From Paenibacillus sp. L3-i20 (GTDB lineage Bacteria; Bacillota; Bacilli; Paenibacillales; Paenibacillaceae), in the NCBI RefSeq assembly GCF_022180385.2, contig NZ_BQME02000002.1, positions 620,001 through 684,000 on the forward strand: 64,000 bases of DNA, given 5' to 3'. Positions 33,936-42,962 of the stretch are shown piece after piece (positions within the stretch are counted from its first letter, which is position 1; every line of letters begins with the position of its first letter). The notes under the pieces were generated by a model. It worked only from the letters and a program-made list of their open reading frames with translations. It was not told the DNA's origin and searched no databases. The position numbers and the translations under genes were made by a program.

Positions 33936-35299
33936 TTAAATCTTTATATACTCGTGTAGTTTTGACTTTTCTAGCCTCCGTGATTGGCGGCACAATTATT
34001 GCTTTTTTTATTGCAACATGGATTTTTGAGGATAAGTTAAACAATTTTTCGAATTTTTCTACACTTCATTTCACACAGGATATTGTGCGGCTTTATGAAT
34101 CATTCCCGTTAGATGAGGCAAATTCATACATAAATGGAATGAAACAGCTTGCGTCCTATCATGTTCGAATTTACGATAATACAGGTGAAGTCCAATCTTT
34201 CGGCGCGATTAAGGGAGACAAACCTTCCGAGGTAACTATGGAGAATATAACGAAGGCAATAAATGGAGAGATCGTTCAATTAGATCCAAAGGGACTTGCT
34301 AGTCTTTTAATAGGATTGCCGCTCGGAACGGAAGCAGAAAGGAAAGCTATATTTGTTCAGCCGAAAGTTACCTCTACTGCCCAATTTGCCGTAAAATGGA
34401 TTATATTCTTTTTGACCTATTCGTTGTTAGTAGGAAGCTTGATGATTCTGGTAGCAGCTATGTTTCTAGTAAGACCGATCAAAAAACTGACAAAAGCAAC
34501 TAGGCGTATAGCAGCTGGTGATTTCAACGTCAAGCTCAATATTAAGCAAACGGGAGAGCTAGGTGCATTGGCACGAAGCTTTGAAGGAATGATGCATGAT
34601 TTGCAGCATCTTGAGGGGATGAGGAGGGAATTCGTAGCGAACGTGTCACACGAGGTACAATCACCTCTTACCTCAATATCTGGTTACGCTGTAGCGCTTA
34701 AGCAAATGGATATCTCCGATGATACGCGAAGTCGTTATCTCGATATTATTATTACAGAAGCAGATCGGATGTCGAAGATGAGCGATAGTCTGCTAAAGCT
34801 GAGTTTACTTGAATCACATTCACAGAAACTACAGCTCACAACTTTCAGCTTAGATGAACAGATCAGACGAGTCATCGTTGCGATCCAGCCGTTGTGGTTA
34901 GCGCGGAATATTCGTTTCGAGCTGAATTTGAAGAATGTTAGCCTTTTGGCTGATTATGATCAATTAAACCAGGTATGGATGAATATTCTCGGCAATAGCA
35001 TCAAATTTTCTACTGATGACAGCATCATTAGCATCAGCATCAAGCAAGATATCAAAAACGTGACAGTTCGAATATCTGACACAGGCGTTGGTATTTCGTT
35101 AGATGATCAGAAGCGTATATTCGAAAGGTTTTTTAAAGCAGATCGCTCACATAGTCGCAAGTATGGCGGGAGCGGTATGGGACTTGCCATCGTTAAACAG
35201 ATCGTCACTCTTCATAATGGGGATATTCGAGTAGAAAGTGAGCTCGGTCAAGGCACAACAATCATCGTCATTTTGCCAATTACAACATCGATAGAGTAG
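33932..35299 (+). CDS. Sensor histidine kinase
   Basis: A 455-residue membrane kinase: first membrane helix about residues 8-32, an extracellular sensor domain of about 125 residues, second helix about 160-184, HAMP domain, then the dimerisation helix with FVANVSHEVQSPLTSI (phospho-His in the middle) and ATPase motifs NILGNSIKFS, DTGVGIS and GGSGMGLAIVKQI. The ligand is unknown. It is followed by a very strong terminator and by hydrolase genes that probably form its regulon. Cell-envelope stress is a plausible signal given those targets. Confidence 0.85.
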   Translation: MIKSLYTRVVLTFLASVIGGTIIAFFIATWIFEDKLNNFSNFSTLHFTQDIVRLYESFPLDEANSYINGMKQLASYHVRIYDNTGEVQSFGAIKGDKPSEVTMENITKAINGEIVQLDPKGLASLLIGLPLGTEAERKAIFVQPKVTSTAQFAVKWIIFFLTYSLLVGSLMILVAAMFLVRPIKKLTKATRRIAAGDFNVKLNIKQTGELGALARSFEGMMHDLQHLEGMRREFVANVSHEVQSPLTSISGYAVALKQMDISDDTRSRYLDIIITEADRMSKMSDSLLKLSLLESHSQKLQLTTFSLDEQIRRVIVAIQPLWLARNIRFELNLKNVSLLADYDQLNQVWMNILGNSIKFSTDDSIISISIKQDIKNVTVRISDTGVGISLDDQKRIFERFFKADRSHSRKYGGSGMGLAIVKQIVTLHNGDIRVESELGQGTTIIVILPITTSIE

Positions 35300-35346
35300 T
35301 TAGAAGACATAAGGTAGCATTCGAATCGTATACAATGTGTTCTCCA

Positions 35347-35403
35347 TGCTACGATTTCACACGTGCAAACTTCTTTGCACGTGTGAAATCGTGGCATTTT
35401 TTT
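35347..35403 (+). terminator. Very strong terminator after the two-component system
   Basis: A 23-bp stem (35347-35369 with 35374-35396, one G-U pair) around CTTC is followed by seven T. Confidence 0.85.
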
Positions 35404-35409
35404 GGCTTG

Positions 35410-35437
35410 TTCATACTCCGTTCATATTGCCGTCATA
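35410..35437 (+). promoter_or_regulatory. Triple 11-bp direct repeat, predicted response-regulator site
   Basis: TTCATA at 35410 and 35421 and GTCATA at 35432 are spaced exactly 11 bases apart, one helical turn, ahead of a GTATAA -10-like hexamer about 19 bases downstream. The same 32-base stretch occurs at 36569-36600. Confidence 0.6.
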
Positions 35438-35515
35438 GTGAGTACATCTTCGTCGTATAAGCTGTCCGTAGTAGCCCGTTAAGGTTGCCCCATACAGAGA
35501 CGATGACAGGAGCAG

Positions 35516-36505
35516 ATGAGATTGAATCCAAATAATGAGGTAATGAAAAAGAAGATGAACCCAAAAATGAAAAAAGCGATGAATATTTTATTTAAGTCAT
35601 TAGCCGTTTTGATTATTTTGATAGTTGTTTTTATAGCTGTTGTTTTTATCGTTCATAAGATTAGTAGCAAATCGGAACTAGGAAAGATAGAAACGTATGG
35701 CCAATTAGTTCCTGTGGATGGGAAACAAATGAATGTTTTAGTACAAGGAGAAGGTGACGAAACAATCGTGCTCCTACCTGGTTATGGAACTGCAACACCA
35801 GCTCTTGACTTCAAGCTGCTCGTAGATGAGCTGTCACCATTTTATAAAGTAGTTGTGATTGAACCATTTGGTTATGGATTAAGTGATTTAACTGAAAAGG
35901 AACGAACGACTGAAAATATTGTAAGTGAAATGCATGAGGCTTTGCAGAGCTTAAATATTGACCGTTTTATTCTAATGGGTCACTCTATTGCAGGCATTTA
36001 CGGACTAGAATATGTGAACAAATATAGAGATGAAGTGAGTGCCTTTGTGGGGATCGATACAAGTGTGCCAACGCAAGGTGGGATGGATGTTGATTTCCCA
36101 ATAGGAACGTTTAAACTACTCAAAAATTCTGGTTTTTACAGATTGATAATGAAACTAAGTGCTAGCCCGTATGATGGACTTCCATTCGATGATGAAACAG
36201 TAAAACAAATGACAATGATTACGAACAAAGTCAATAATAACTCCACTGTTTTAAATGAAATGGAACATATTAGTCCAAACTTTAAACGAGCTGAACAATT
36301 ATCGTTCCCAACAAATCTTCCTATCCTTTTATTTGTAGAAGCAAACAATGAAGCAAGGCCAGATTGGAAATCATTGCATGATGAGCAGATCAAAAAATCT
36401 GAACTTGGAAAAGTGATTCCACTTGAAGGAAGTCATTATTTGCATCATACTCAATCGAAAGCAATAACTGAACATTTCAGATCATTTATGAAAGAAATGA
36501 AGTAA
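35516..36505 (+). CDS. Alpha/beta hydrolase with N-terminal membrane anchor
   Basis: A 329-residue protein with a basic N-terminus and one membrane helix (about residues 24-47), then an alpha/beta-hydrolase fold: VLLPGYGTATP (oxyanion region), the nucleophile elbow GHSIAG (about 152-157) and a catalytic-type His near the end in EGSHYLHHTQ. It probably faces outside the membrane. Substrate unknown. Its promoter carries the 11-bp repeats shared with the next gene, so it is a likely target of the adjacent two-component system. The start at 35516 has AGGAG at short spacing; an ATG at 35543 is an alternative. Confidence 0.78.
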   Translation: MRLNPNNEVMKKKMNPKMKKAMNILFKSLAVLIILIVVFIAVVFIVHKISSKSELGKIETYGQLVPVDGKQMNVLVQGEGDETIVLLPGYGTATPALDFKLLVDELSPFYKVVVIEPFGYGLSDLTEKERTTENIVSEMHEALQSLNIDRFILMGHSIAGIYGLEYVNKYRDEVSAFVGIDTSVPTQGGMDVDFPIGTFKLLKNSGFYRLIMKLSASPYDGLPFDDETVKQMTMITNKVNNNSTVLNEMEHISPNFKRAEQLSFPTNLPILLFVEANNEARPDWKSLHDEQIKKSELGKVIPLEGSHYLHHTQSKAITEHFRSFMKEMK

Positions 36506-36513
36506 GCCTTAAT

Positions 36514-36564
36514 GTTACGGCATCATGTGCAAGTATTCTTGCATGTGGTGTCGTAACTTTTTTT
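36514..36564 (+). terminator. Strong terminator after the alpha/beta hydrolase
   Basis: A 20-bp stem (36514-36533 with 36538-36557, four G-U pairs) around TATT is followed by seven T. Confidence 0.8.
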
Positions 36565-36569
36565 GTCTG

Positions 36570-36597
36570 TTCATACTCCGTTCATATTGCCGTCATA
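36570..36597 (+). promoter_or_regulatory. Second copy of the triple 11-bp direct repeat
   Basis: TTCATA at 36570 and 36581 and GTCATA at 36592, identical over 32 bases with the copy at 35409-35440. It precedes the large serine-hydrolase gene, and the flanking leader sequences are also similar, which suggests duplication of a promoter module. Confidence 0.6.
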
Positions 36598-36680
36598 GTG
36601 TGGTCATTTTCGTCGTGTAAACTTCCCTTAATGGCTCTTTAAGGTAGCCAAGTCCCATACGATGATAGGAGGAAATGCGA

Positions 36681-38798
36681 ATGAAACAAACAAAGGGTAT
36701 GAAGATGAGGACAGGTAGAACAAGAACTTTAATAGTTACTTTAACCTTAGCGTTAACGATGATAGCCCCAATGTCAGCATTGGCCGAAGCAAATACCAAT
36801 AAAGGCAGTAAATTAACTTTTGAAACGACTAAAAAAAATACTGTTGAGAAAGTGAAGTTGCTAACAGAAACGTACGGGAATACAAGTGTGCAATATGCAC
36901 TCATCGATGATGGAGACATTGTCGTCTCAGGGTATGCAGGCAAAAACAACATAAAGGACAATATTCCTCTTCATTCAAATACGATGTATGGCATAGGTTC
37001 AACGAGCAAAGTGGTGCTTGCGGCGGCTGTTATGAAGCTCGTTGATCAGGGGAAGTTGGATATAGATTTGCCTGTAGTAAACTATATCACGGACTTTAAA
37101 ATGAAAGACAATCGTTACAAAGCAATCACACCTCGCATGCTTCTGAATCATTCTTCCGGTATTATGGGTTCTACGTTCAGTAATGCAACTTTATATGAAG
37201 ATAATGATACTTATGCACATGATACTTTGTTAGAGCAATTAGCCCTGCAAAACTTGAAAGCTGATCCAGGGGCATATTCTGTATATAGCAACGATAGTTT
37301 TACACTAGCTGAGATTTTGGTAGAAAGAGTCAGCGGCATGGACTTTACAGCATTCATTCACAAGTATTTTACAGTGCCTCTAGAAATGAAACATACGAAA
37401 TCACCACAGGATGTTGTGGACTCATCGACAATGGCGGGAGTTTATCATCCTAATAATGAGGGACAATTACCTACAGAAAATTATAATGTTATTGCTACTG
37501 GTGGTATTTACTCCACTGCGGAGGATCTCGTTAAATTCTCACAGATTTTCACAGGAGAAGTCGATAATATTCTTTCTGCCAATTGGGTTACAGCCATGGA
37601 ACAGGAAGAGTATAAAAGAGGGATGTGGCCGGTAGAAGGGGATATGACTTTTTCATACGGGTTAGGATGGGATAGTGTAAACTTGTTTCCATTCAGCCAA
37701 TATGGGATTAAAGCGATTACTAAAGGCGGAGATACGATATCTTATCATTCATCGTTAGTTGTTCTCCCGGAATACAACATGGCTGCAGCAGTTCTTTCTT
37801 CAGGCGGCTCAAGTGCAATAGATCAATTGGTAGCAAATGAACTTCTACTTAGCGCGCTGCAAGAGAAAGGTGTAATTAAAGAAAGAAAACCAGAGAAGTC
37901 ACACGGTGTTCCAATAAAAGCTAATATGCCACAGGGATTGTCCCAGCATAGCGGTATTTATGGGACTGGATCAAGTGCAGTAATCAAGGTGGATATTAAT
38001 GCTAATGGTGAATTGTCCCTATCTGGTTTTGGAGCCGCTGAAAATTTTGTTCAAAAGTATACGTATACGGCAGATGGTTCATTTGTGAACAAGGAAGGCA
38101 CTGAAAAGTACAAATTTGTTGTTGAGAAAAACGGACGTACCTACTTGTGGTCTCGCTCCTATTTATCCATACCGGGGCTTGGACAGATAGCATCTTCAGA
38201 GTATATCGCAGAGAAGCTTGAAGCTAATGAGTTATCGCCGGAAGTAACTGCCGCATGGGATAAGCGCAATAACAAAAAGTATTATGTAATAAGTGAGAAA
38301 TACTCATCGATGAATTATTTCAACGGTGGATCAATTGTACAATTGAATATGACAAAGGATGTTCCTGATTATTTGTTTAACAATAAAATCATTCATGCAA
38401 ATAAAGCAGTCACTAATCTGCAAATCCCTACTTTAGCTGGTCGAGATACGATGGAAATTAACTTCTTTCAGAAAAATGGAGTAGAGTATTTCACACTATA
38501 TGGTAGTTTGTATGCTAGTGAGGAATTTGTAAAACCGCTCTATACAGGTAAAGGATCTTCAACAACGATTGGGGCGGACGGTCATAGTAAATGGTTTTCA
38601 ATTCCAGACGTCGCCAAAGGAAAGGTCATGACGGTTAAGCTTCCTTCAAATGGTGCCTTTGCTGTATATGATCAAGCAGGAATTTGCATTAACCACACAG
38701 TGGTCAGCGGCAAGAATGAGGTCATTTTACCGGAGAACGGTAGAATTGTATTTGCAGGTGAAGCGGGCTCTAAGTTTGGTATATCATTGCAAAAGTAA
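36681..38798 (+). CDS. Secreted class C beta-lactamase-like serine hydrolase, large
   Basis: A 705-residue secreted protein. Signal peptide about residues 1-35 (APMSALA cleavage). The beta-lactamase/penicillin-binding fold covers about residues 45-390 with the SxxK motif in GIGSTSKVV (about 109-117) and the YxN motif in SVYSNDSF. The C-terminal 300 residues hold a family-typical beta domain and an uncharacterised extension. Family members hydrolyse esters, D-amino-acid peptides or beta-lactams; activity is not predictable. The ATG at 36681 has AGGAGG at good spacing and is preferred over 36675. Confidence 0.82.
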   Translation: MKQTKGMKMRTGRTRTLIVTLTLALTMIAPMSALAEANTNKGSKLTFETTKKNTVEKVKLLTETYGNTSVQYALIDDGDIVVSGYAGKNNIKDNIPLHSNTMYGIGSTSKVVLAAAVMKLVDQGKLDIDLPVVNYITDFKMKDNRYKAITPRMLLNHSSGIMGSTFSNATLYEDNDTYAHDTLLEQLALQNLKADPGAYSVYSNDSFTLAEILVERVSGMDFTAFIHKYFTVPLEMKHTKSPQDVVDSSTMAGVYHPNNEGQLPTENYNVIATGGIYSTAEDLVKFSQIFTGEVDNILSANWVTAMEQEEYKRGMWPVEGDMTFSYGLGWDSVNLFPFSQYGIKAITKGGDTISYHSSLVVLPEYNMAAAVLSSGGSSAIDQLVANELLLSALQEKGVIKERKPEKSHGVPIKANMPQGLSQHSGIYGTGSSAVIKVDINANGELSLSGFGAAENFVQKYTYTADGSFVNKEGTEKYKFVVEKNGRTYLWSRSYLSIPGLGQIASSEYIAEKLEANELSPEVTAAWDKRNNKKYYVISEKYSSMNYFNGGSIVQLNMTKDVPDYLFNNKIIHANKAVTNLQIPTLAGRDTMEINFFQKNGVEYFTLYGSLYASEEFVKPLYTGKGSSTTIGADGHSKWFSIPDVAKGKVMTVKLPSNGAFAVYDQAGICINHTVVSGKNEVILPENGRIVFAGEAGSKFGISLQK

Positions 38799-38818
38799 AT
38801 AAGCGCTTGATTATAAGG

Positions 38819-38860
38819 CTGTCCTATTAAGTCATTACTGACTTTGTAGGACAGTTTTTT
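38819..38860 (+). terminator. Intrinsic terminator after the large serine hydrolase
   Basis: CTGTCCTA pairs with TAGGACAG, with inner AAGTCA/TGACTT pairing, followed by TTTTTT. Confidence 0.8.
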
Positions 38861-38938
38861 GAATCTACATATATCTGAATCTAGTTGGTCGCATTAAAAC
38901 TAGTTTAAACCTGATCAATTGTAATCATTTCCCGATAA

Positions 38939-38971
38939 GTAAGAATGAAGTAAGAAATAGGTAAGAAAAAT
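38939..38971 (+). promoter_or_regulatory. Three tandem 11-bp repeats before the third hydrolase
   Basis: GTAAGAA occurs three times at exact 11-base spacing (38939, 38950, 38961). The reverse complement, TTCTTAC, differs by one base from the TTCATAC of the repeats at 35410 and 36570, so the same response regulator might bind here on the other strand. Confidence 0.45.
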
Positions 38972-39066
38972 GAGATTTCGCCGCTTTATGATGAATGTGT
39001 AAGGAAGCAATTTAGTAGCATAAGGTGAACGTGTTTGACAAATTTAAAAAATGAAAGTGAGGAAGT

Positions 39067-40257
39067 ATGATGAATTCAAAAGCAAATGACATGAAAAGAA
39101 GAACAATGATTATGCTGGCAGCGGCAGTAACGGCAAGCTCTATACTTGTTTCAGGGCAAGGGATAGCAAACGCACAAGATGGACGATCATCGCAACAGCA
39201 GATGGGGAGTAAAGAGATTGTTGATTCACGATCCAATGTAAAACATGCGATGGATCAAGCAGCAGCACATAAGCTCACACCGGGAATATTTGCCGTAGCG
39301 ATGAAAAGTGGTGAATCTTGGTCTTACGCTTCTGGTCAAGCTAGCATCTATGATTCGTATCCGATTAAGTCGAATTACTCCTTTCGAATCGGTAGTATAA
39401 CTAAATCATTTACAGCAACGGTTATTTTACAACTCGTAGACGAGAAGAAGCTAAGTCTGGAAGATACGGTAGAGAAATGGCTGCCAGGTTTAGTACAAGG
39501 AAATGGATACGATGGTAATAAGATTACAGTCCGCGACTTGCTACAGATGACGAGCGGAATAGCAAACTATACAACGGAAAAGTTTATAATCGAGTACGAG
39601 AAAACGCCGTTCCGCAACTACAGTACAGAGGAGTTAATTGGAGCTGGACTTGCGATTAAACCTTCATTTGCCCCAGGAGAAATAGGGAAATGGGAATACT
39701 CCAATACGAATACTGCACTTGCTGGAGAAATTATTCGTAAAGTAACAGGAGAAACATATGCTCAGCAAGTTAAGGAGCGAATTATTACTCCTTTAGGATT
39801 AAAGGATACGTATTCGCCGGGAAGCTCATCGCATATTCCAGGATTGCATGCCAGAGGGTATTCGATTCCATTTGGTAGCAAGGACAATAAATTAGTAGAC
39901 TTCACTGAAATAAATCCATCATGGGGTAATGCGGCTGGGGACATGATCTCGTCGGGGAGGGATCTCAATACATTTTATAGCGCATTGTTAGGCGGCAAGC
40001 TATTAAAGTCGGAGACGTTGCAGCAGATGTTGAATGGTGTAGAGACACCGATTGGACTATACGGATTAGGAATGATTGGAGTTAATCTGCCTAATGGAAA
40101 GACGTTTTGGGGACATGGCGGTAATATACATGGCAGTTCGTCATTTGCGGGAGGTTTGGTAGGCGGGGAACATGTAATGGCTATAAGTATAAATGCAATG
40201 CATGCAGATACGTCTGAACAACAGTTTAATGTTATTAAGGCTGAGTTTGGTCAATAA
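39067..40257 (+). CDS. Secreted class C serine hydrolase / D-Ala-D-Ala carboxypeptidase-like
   Basis: A 396-residue secreted protein with a signal peptide ending near GIANAQD (about residue 36). It has all three catalytic motifs of the family: SxxK in RIGSITKSF (about 108-116), YxN in WEYSNTN (about 217-223) and HGG in FWGHGGNIHG near residue 350. The fold is that of DD-peptidases and AmpC enzymes. Cell-wall D-Ala cleavage is the commonest activity, but esterases share it. Start at 39067 or 39070 behind GAGGAAG. A terminator follows at 40282. Confidence 0.85.
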   Translation: MMNSKANDMKRRTMIMLAAAVTASSILVSGQGIANAQDGRSSQQQMGSKEIVDSRSNVKHAMDQAAAHKLTPGIFAVAMKSGESWSYASGQASIYDSYPIKSNYSFRIGSITKSFTATVILQLVDEKKLSLEDTVEKWLPGLVQGNGYDGNKITVRDLLQMTSGIANYTTEKFIIEYEKTPFRNYSTEELIGAGLAIKPSFAPGEIGKWEYSNTNTALAGEIIRKVTGETYAQQVKERIITPLGLKDTYSPGSSSHIPGLHARGYSIPFGSKDNKLVDFTEINPSWGNAAGDMISSGRDLNTFYSALLGGKLLKSETLQQMLNGVETPIGLYGLGMIGVNLPNGKTFWGHGGNIHGSSSFAGGLVGGEHVMAISINAMHADTSEQQFNVIKAEFGQ

Positions 40258-40281
40258 TTGAAATAGGTAGGATAAACAAAG

Positions 40282-40319
40282 GCGCACCACCCTTGTTAAC
40301 GAGGGAAGGTGCGCTTTTT
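40282..40319 (+). terminator. Intrinsic terminator after the third hydrolase
   Basis: GCGCACC pairs with GGTGCGC, with inner CCCT/AGGG pairing, followed by TTTTT. Confidence 0.8.
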
Positions 40320-40546
40320 ATTGTAAGATCGACAAATTGAGATCCATACATAATGATAGAGATTGCAAATAGAAGCGTAGATAAGCCTCTCGTCGGTTAC
40401 AGTGAAACTAGAGTTCTATTGGAGTGAAAAAACATCTAATATTACAATTTTGCTATTAACTTCAAGCAAATAAACTAATCATTTCATAATCGGTCCCACA
40501 GCGAATTATCCCGAGGTTAAATTTGTATAATTAATAGTAGAGTAGA

Positions 40547-41581
40547 TTAGTTATTAATCGAAAATTCTCTATCAAAAAACACGATAGAAGTAATTTCCTT
40601 ATCATTTATAACATTTTCAAACGTTTTGATCGTAAATATTTCGCCCACTAGAAGATCTCCTAAATGTAATCCTCTAAAGATACTAGTGGTTTCTGACGTG
40701 CCATCCCTATAGTTTATCGTAATAGGGTAGTCATCCAAGCTTTCATTTTCACCAACTTCCTTTAAGCTGCCTTTATTAGCATCGCTAATCTCTTTTATAT
40801 ATTCACTCTCAATCTTTAAAGAAATTGAAATAGGGGAGACAACGATCGATTTTAATATAGCCTCATAACCAAACATATCTATGTTTTGATTGATCTCATA
40901 TAGGTTGGAATATTCCTTGAAGTCAAACTTAACCGTTGCCTGCCAATCGCCCGATATGACTGTTTCAAATATTCCCGGAAACGGATCGGCTGCTTGCAGT
41001 TCATCAAATGTAAAATGAACAGTTTTACCTACTATCGAACTTTTGGTCATGATACTCATGACTAAGCTAATTTTATTATCATTCGAATTTCCATCCTCCA
41101 ACATATGAAAATCAGTGCCGAAAGATCCAGACCCTGCATTAATATTGGGATTCAAAAACCGATATCGTTTCGCATTTAGAACAAATCCTTCTGGAGCAGT
41201 AAAGTCCATTAAGATATAGGTTAGATTGCTATCGCCTATTACCTGTTTAATGGTAAGCGATCCATTTTTGTTAGTCACTGTTTCATCAACTGCATAAGCG
41301 CCATTTGACAAGTATTGTGCCTGCTCACCGTCTACTGGTTTAAGAAACTTCAAGAAAGCTTCATCTAACCCAATATATGCTGCTGCAAAAGCTGTTGTAG
41401 TTAAACAAACTATCATTATGGCAGCCAATACTAGAGTTCTTAGACGTTTGACGGGAGCAAATCCGCTTTGCTTTACATTGTTATCCCGACTTTGCTCTAA
41501 AATGGTGTGTAACATTTTCTCCTTTTGCTCGCTATTTGGTGTAAGAGCTTCAAAAAGACGATTGATATTCTTGTTGCTCAA
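40547..41581 (-). CDS. Membrane-anchored anti-sigma factor-like protein (DUF4179 type)
   Basis: A 344-residue protein with a cytoplasmic N-terminal part of about 45 residues, one membrane helix (about residues 47-68) and a large extracytoplasmic beta-rich domain, the organisation of DUF4179 anti-sigma factors. It overlaps the sigma gene by 32 bases and starts with TTG behind AGGAGGG. It would hold the ECF sigma factor inactive until an envelope signal is sensed. No zinc-binding anti-sigma motif (HxxxCxxC) is present in the N-terminus. Confidence 0.75.
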   Translation of the reverse strand: MSNKNINRLFEALTPNSEQKEKMLHTILEQSRDNNVKQSGFAPVKRLRTLVLAAIMIVCLTTTAFAAAYIGLDEAFLKFLKPVDGEQAQYLSNGAYAVDETVTNKNGSLTIKQVIGDSNLTYILMDFTAPEGFVLNAKRYRFLNPNINAGSGSFGTDFHMLEDGNSNDNKISLVMSIMTKSSIVGKTVHFTFDELQAADPFPGIFETVISGDWQATVKFDFKEYSNLYEINQNIDMFGYEAILKSIVVSPISISLKIESEYIKEISDANKGSLKEVGENESLDDYPITINYRDGTSETTSIFRGLHLGDLLVGEIFTIKTFENVINDKEITSIVFFDREFSINN

Positions 41582-42077
41582 AGGAATTCCCTCCTAAGTC
41601 AATCTTAAGACGTTTACGACCCCTTGCTAATTGCGTTTGGATCGTGCTTTCTTTCCGTCCTAACATCTCTGAAATTTCTATTACAGAATACTCTTCGAAA
41701 TAAAATAGGTATAAAACGGTTTTATATTTTTCGGGAAGTGAAAGTAGTCTTTCAAGAACGTTCCCTGATGGCTTATTGCCATTCCAAGAAGAAACCTCAG
41801 GCAACGCATCTAAAGTTACACGACGGGTTTTCCACCAATTTTTAAGAATGTCTTTACAATAATTTCTGGCAGTTACCATCAACCATGCTTTTTCATGTTC
41901 GAAATCATTAAATATCGTTCCATTTTTGATCAGCCTCAGAAATACAGATTGAACGGCGTCTTCTGAATCAATTGGATTTTTCAAATAGATGTAGCAAAGT
42001 CTGTACACCATATCCGCATGCCGCCCATATAATTCGGCCAGTTCTGTATCAGTACGCAATAAAGAATTACTTTCCAT
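41550..42077 (-). CDS. ECF-type RNA polymerase sigma factor
   Basis: A 175-residue sigma-70 family protein. Region 2 has DMVYRLCYIYLKNPIDSEDAVQ (quoted in part: LKNPIDSEDAVQ) and the melting region HEKAWLMVTARNYCKD. Region 4 has LPEKYKTVLYLFYFEEYSVIEISEML and RKESTIQTQLARGRKRL, a helix-turn-helix (quoted in part: EEYSVIEISEMLGRKEST). The ATG at 42077 has GTAGGAGG upstream. It is followed by its putative anti-sigma factor. Its regulon and signal are unknown. Confidence 0.85.
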   Translation of the reverse strand: MESNSLLRTDTELAELYGRHADMVYRLCYIYLKNPIDSEDAVQSVFLRLIKNGTIFNDFEHEKAWLMVTARNYCKDILKNWWKTRRVTLDALPEVSSWNGNKPSGNVLERLLSLPEKYKTVLYLFYFEEYSVIEISEMLGRKESTIQTQLARGRKRLKIDLGGNSFEQQEYQSSF

Positions 42078-42533
42078 TTTTTCGCCTCCTACATACAACA
42101 CGATTGGGTGTTCGAAAATATCCCATTTCCAGTTAACGTTTTGAAATATAAGATCTAGAAATATTTTATCGTCCCAATATTACTGAAAAGACAGTTATGA
42201 TTGACGGAATGGAACATATGTTCTCGTCCGGTTATTTTAGCATTTTTTACACGATTGACCTGACCTATTGGAATTATATCAGTGGAGAGTAAATTTCAGC
42301 ATGGAATTGTTGAATAGCGCACCAACTAAATCAAAAATTTATAATAAAAGTAAGAAGATCCTCTTATTTTCGCTTAACTTCAGAAACAAAAATGGCCTTT
42401 TTAACCACACAGAACATATGTTCTTATATGTCCAAGTTAGCTTACAAACTGAATTACTTTACAAACAGTCAATATGATTGCAAAATAATGTATAGATCAA
42501 GAGCGTATACATAAATAAAGGAGAGTGTCGTTC
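42078..42533. other. Intergenic region with two identical 12-bp palindromes
   Basis: No coding frame is supported in these 456 bases. GAACATATGTTC occurs at 42212-42223 and again at 42412-42423, exactly 200 bases apart. It fits the core of the Gram-positive LexA consensus (GAAC RNRY GTTC) but lacks the outer C and G. Direct repeats of TTACAAAC near 42440 and 42457 lie closer to the HxlR gene. The region separates divergently transcribed sigma and HxlR genes. Confidence 0.45.
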
Positions 42534-42884
42534 GTGGACGAAACTTGTGTTCCATCTGGCGTTGGGCTGAAAGAAACTGGCTTTGGATATACATTATCTT
42601 TAATTGGCGGTAAATATAAAATGATCATTATGTACTTGCTAGCTGAAAATAAAGTGTTGAGGCATAATGAGCTGAAGCGAAGTATCGGTACAATTCCTTT
42701 TAAAACGTTGAGCATCATGTTAAAAGAGCTGGAGGCAGATAATCTGATCATACGTACGGAATATCCCCAAGTACCTCCAAAAGTTGAATATTCCTTATCT
42801 GCTCGTGGACTTTCTCTCATTCCAATTTTGAATATGATGTGTGAGTGGGGAGAGAAGAATAGCTTACAGGCTCAGGATAACTGA
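42534..42884 (+). CDS. HxlR family transcriptional regulator
   Basis: A 116-residue winged-helix protein. The recognisable HxlR pattern is SLIGGKYKMIIMYLL (about residues 22-36), RHNELKRSIGTIPFKTLSIMLKELE (quoted in part: RHNELKRSIGTIP) and a wing ending VPPKVEYSLSARG. The GTG at 42534 with GGAG 10 bases before is preferred. Convergent with a quinone-reductase gene whose promoter contains an HxlR-type inverted repeat (43553), so this regulator probably controls it, as with many HxlR/oxidoreductase pairs that respond to electrophiles. Confidence 0.85.
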   Translation: MDETCVPSGVGLKETGFGYTLSLIGGKYKMIIMYLLAENKVLRHNELKRSIGTIPFKTLSIMLKELEADNLIIRTEYPQVPPKVEYSLSARGLSLIPILNMMCEWGEKNSLQAQDN

Positions 42885-42904
42885 CTATATAGTAGAAATA
42901 GCAA

Positions 42905-42942
42905 AAGAAGTATCTCCTTCTCAAGGAAATACTTCTTTTTTT
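42905..42942. terminator. Bidirectional terminator between hxlR and the oxidoreductase gene
   Basis: AAGAAGTAT pairs with ATACTTCTT, with inner TCCTT/AAGGA pairing, flanked by A and T runs on both sides. Confidence 0.8.
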
Positions 42943-42962
42943 GTATTCACTAAAGCTACCAA

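Noticed and set aside
42268..42477. 69-codon open frame between the sigma and HxlR genes
   Set aside because: Low-complexity composition, no ribosome binding site, no recognisable family, and it contains a palindrome.
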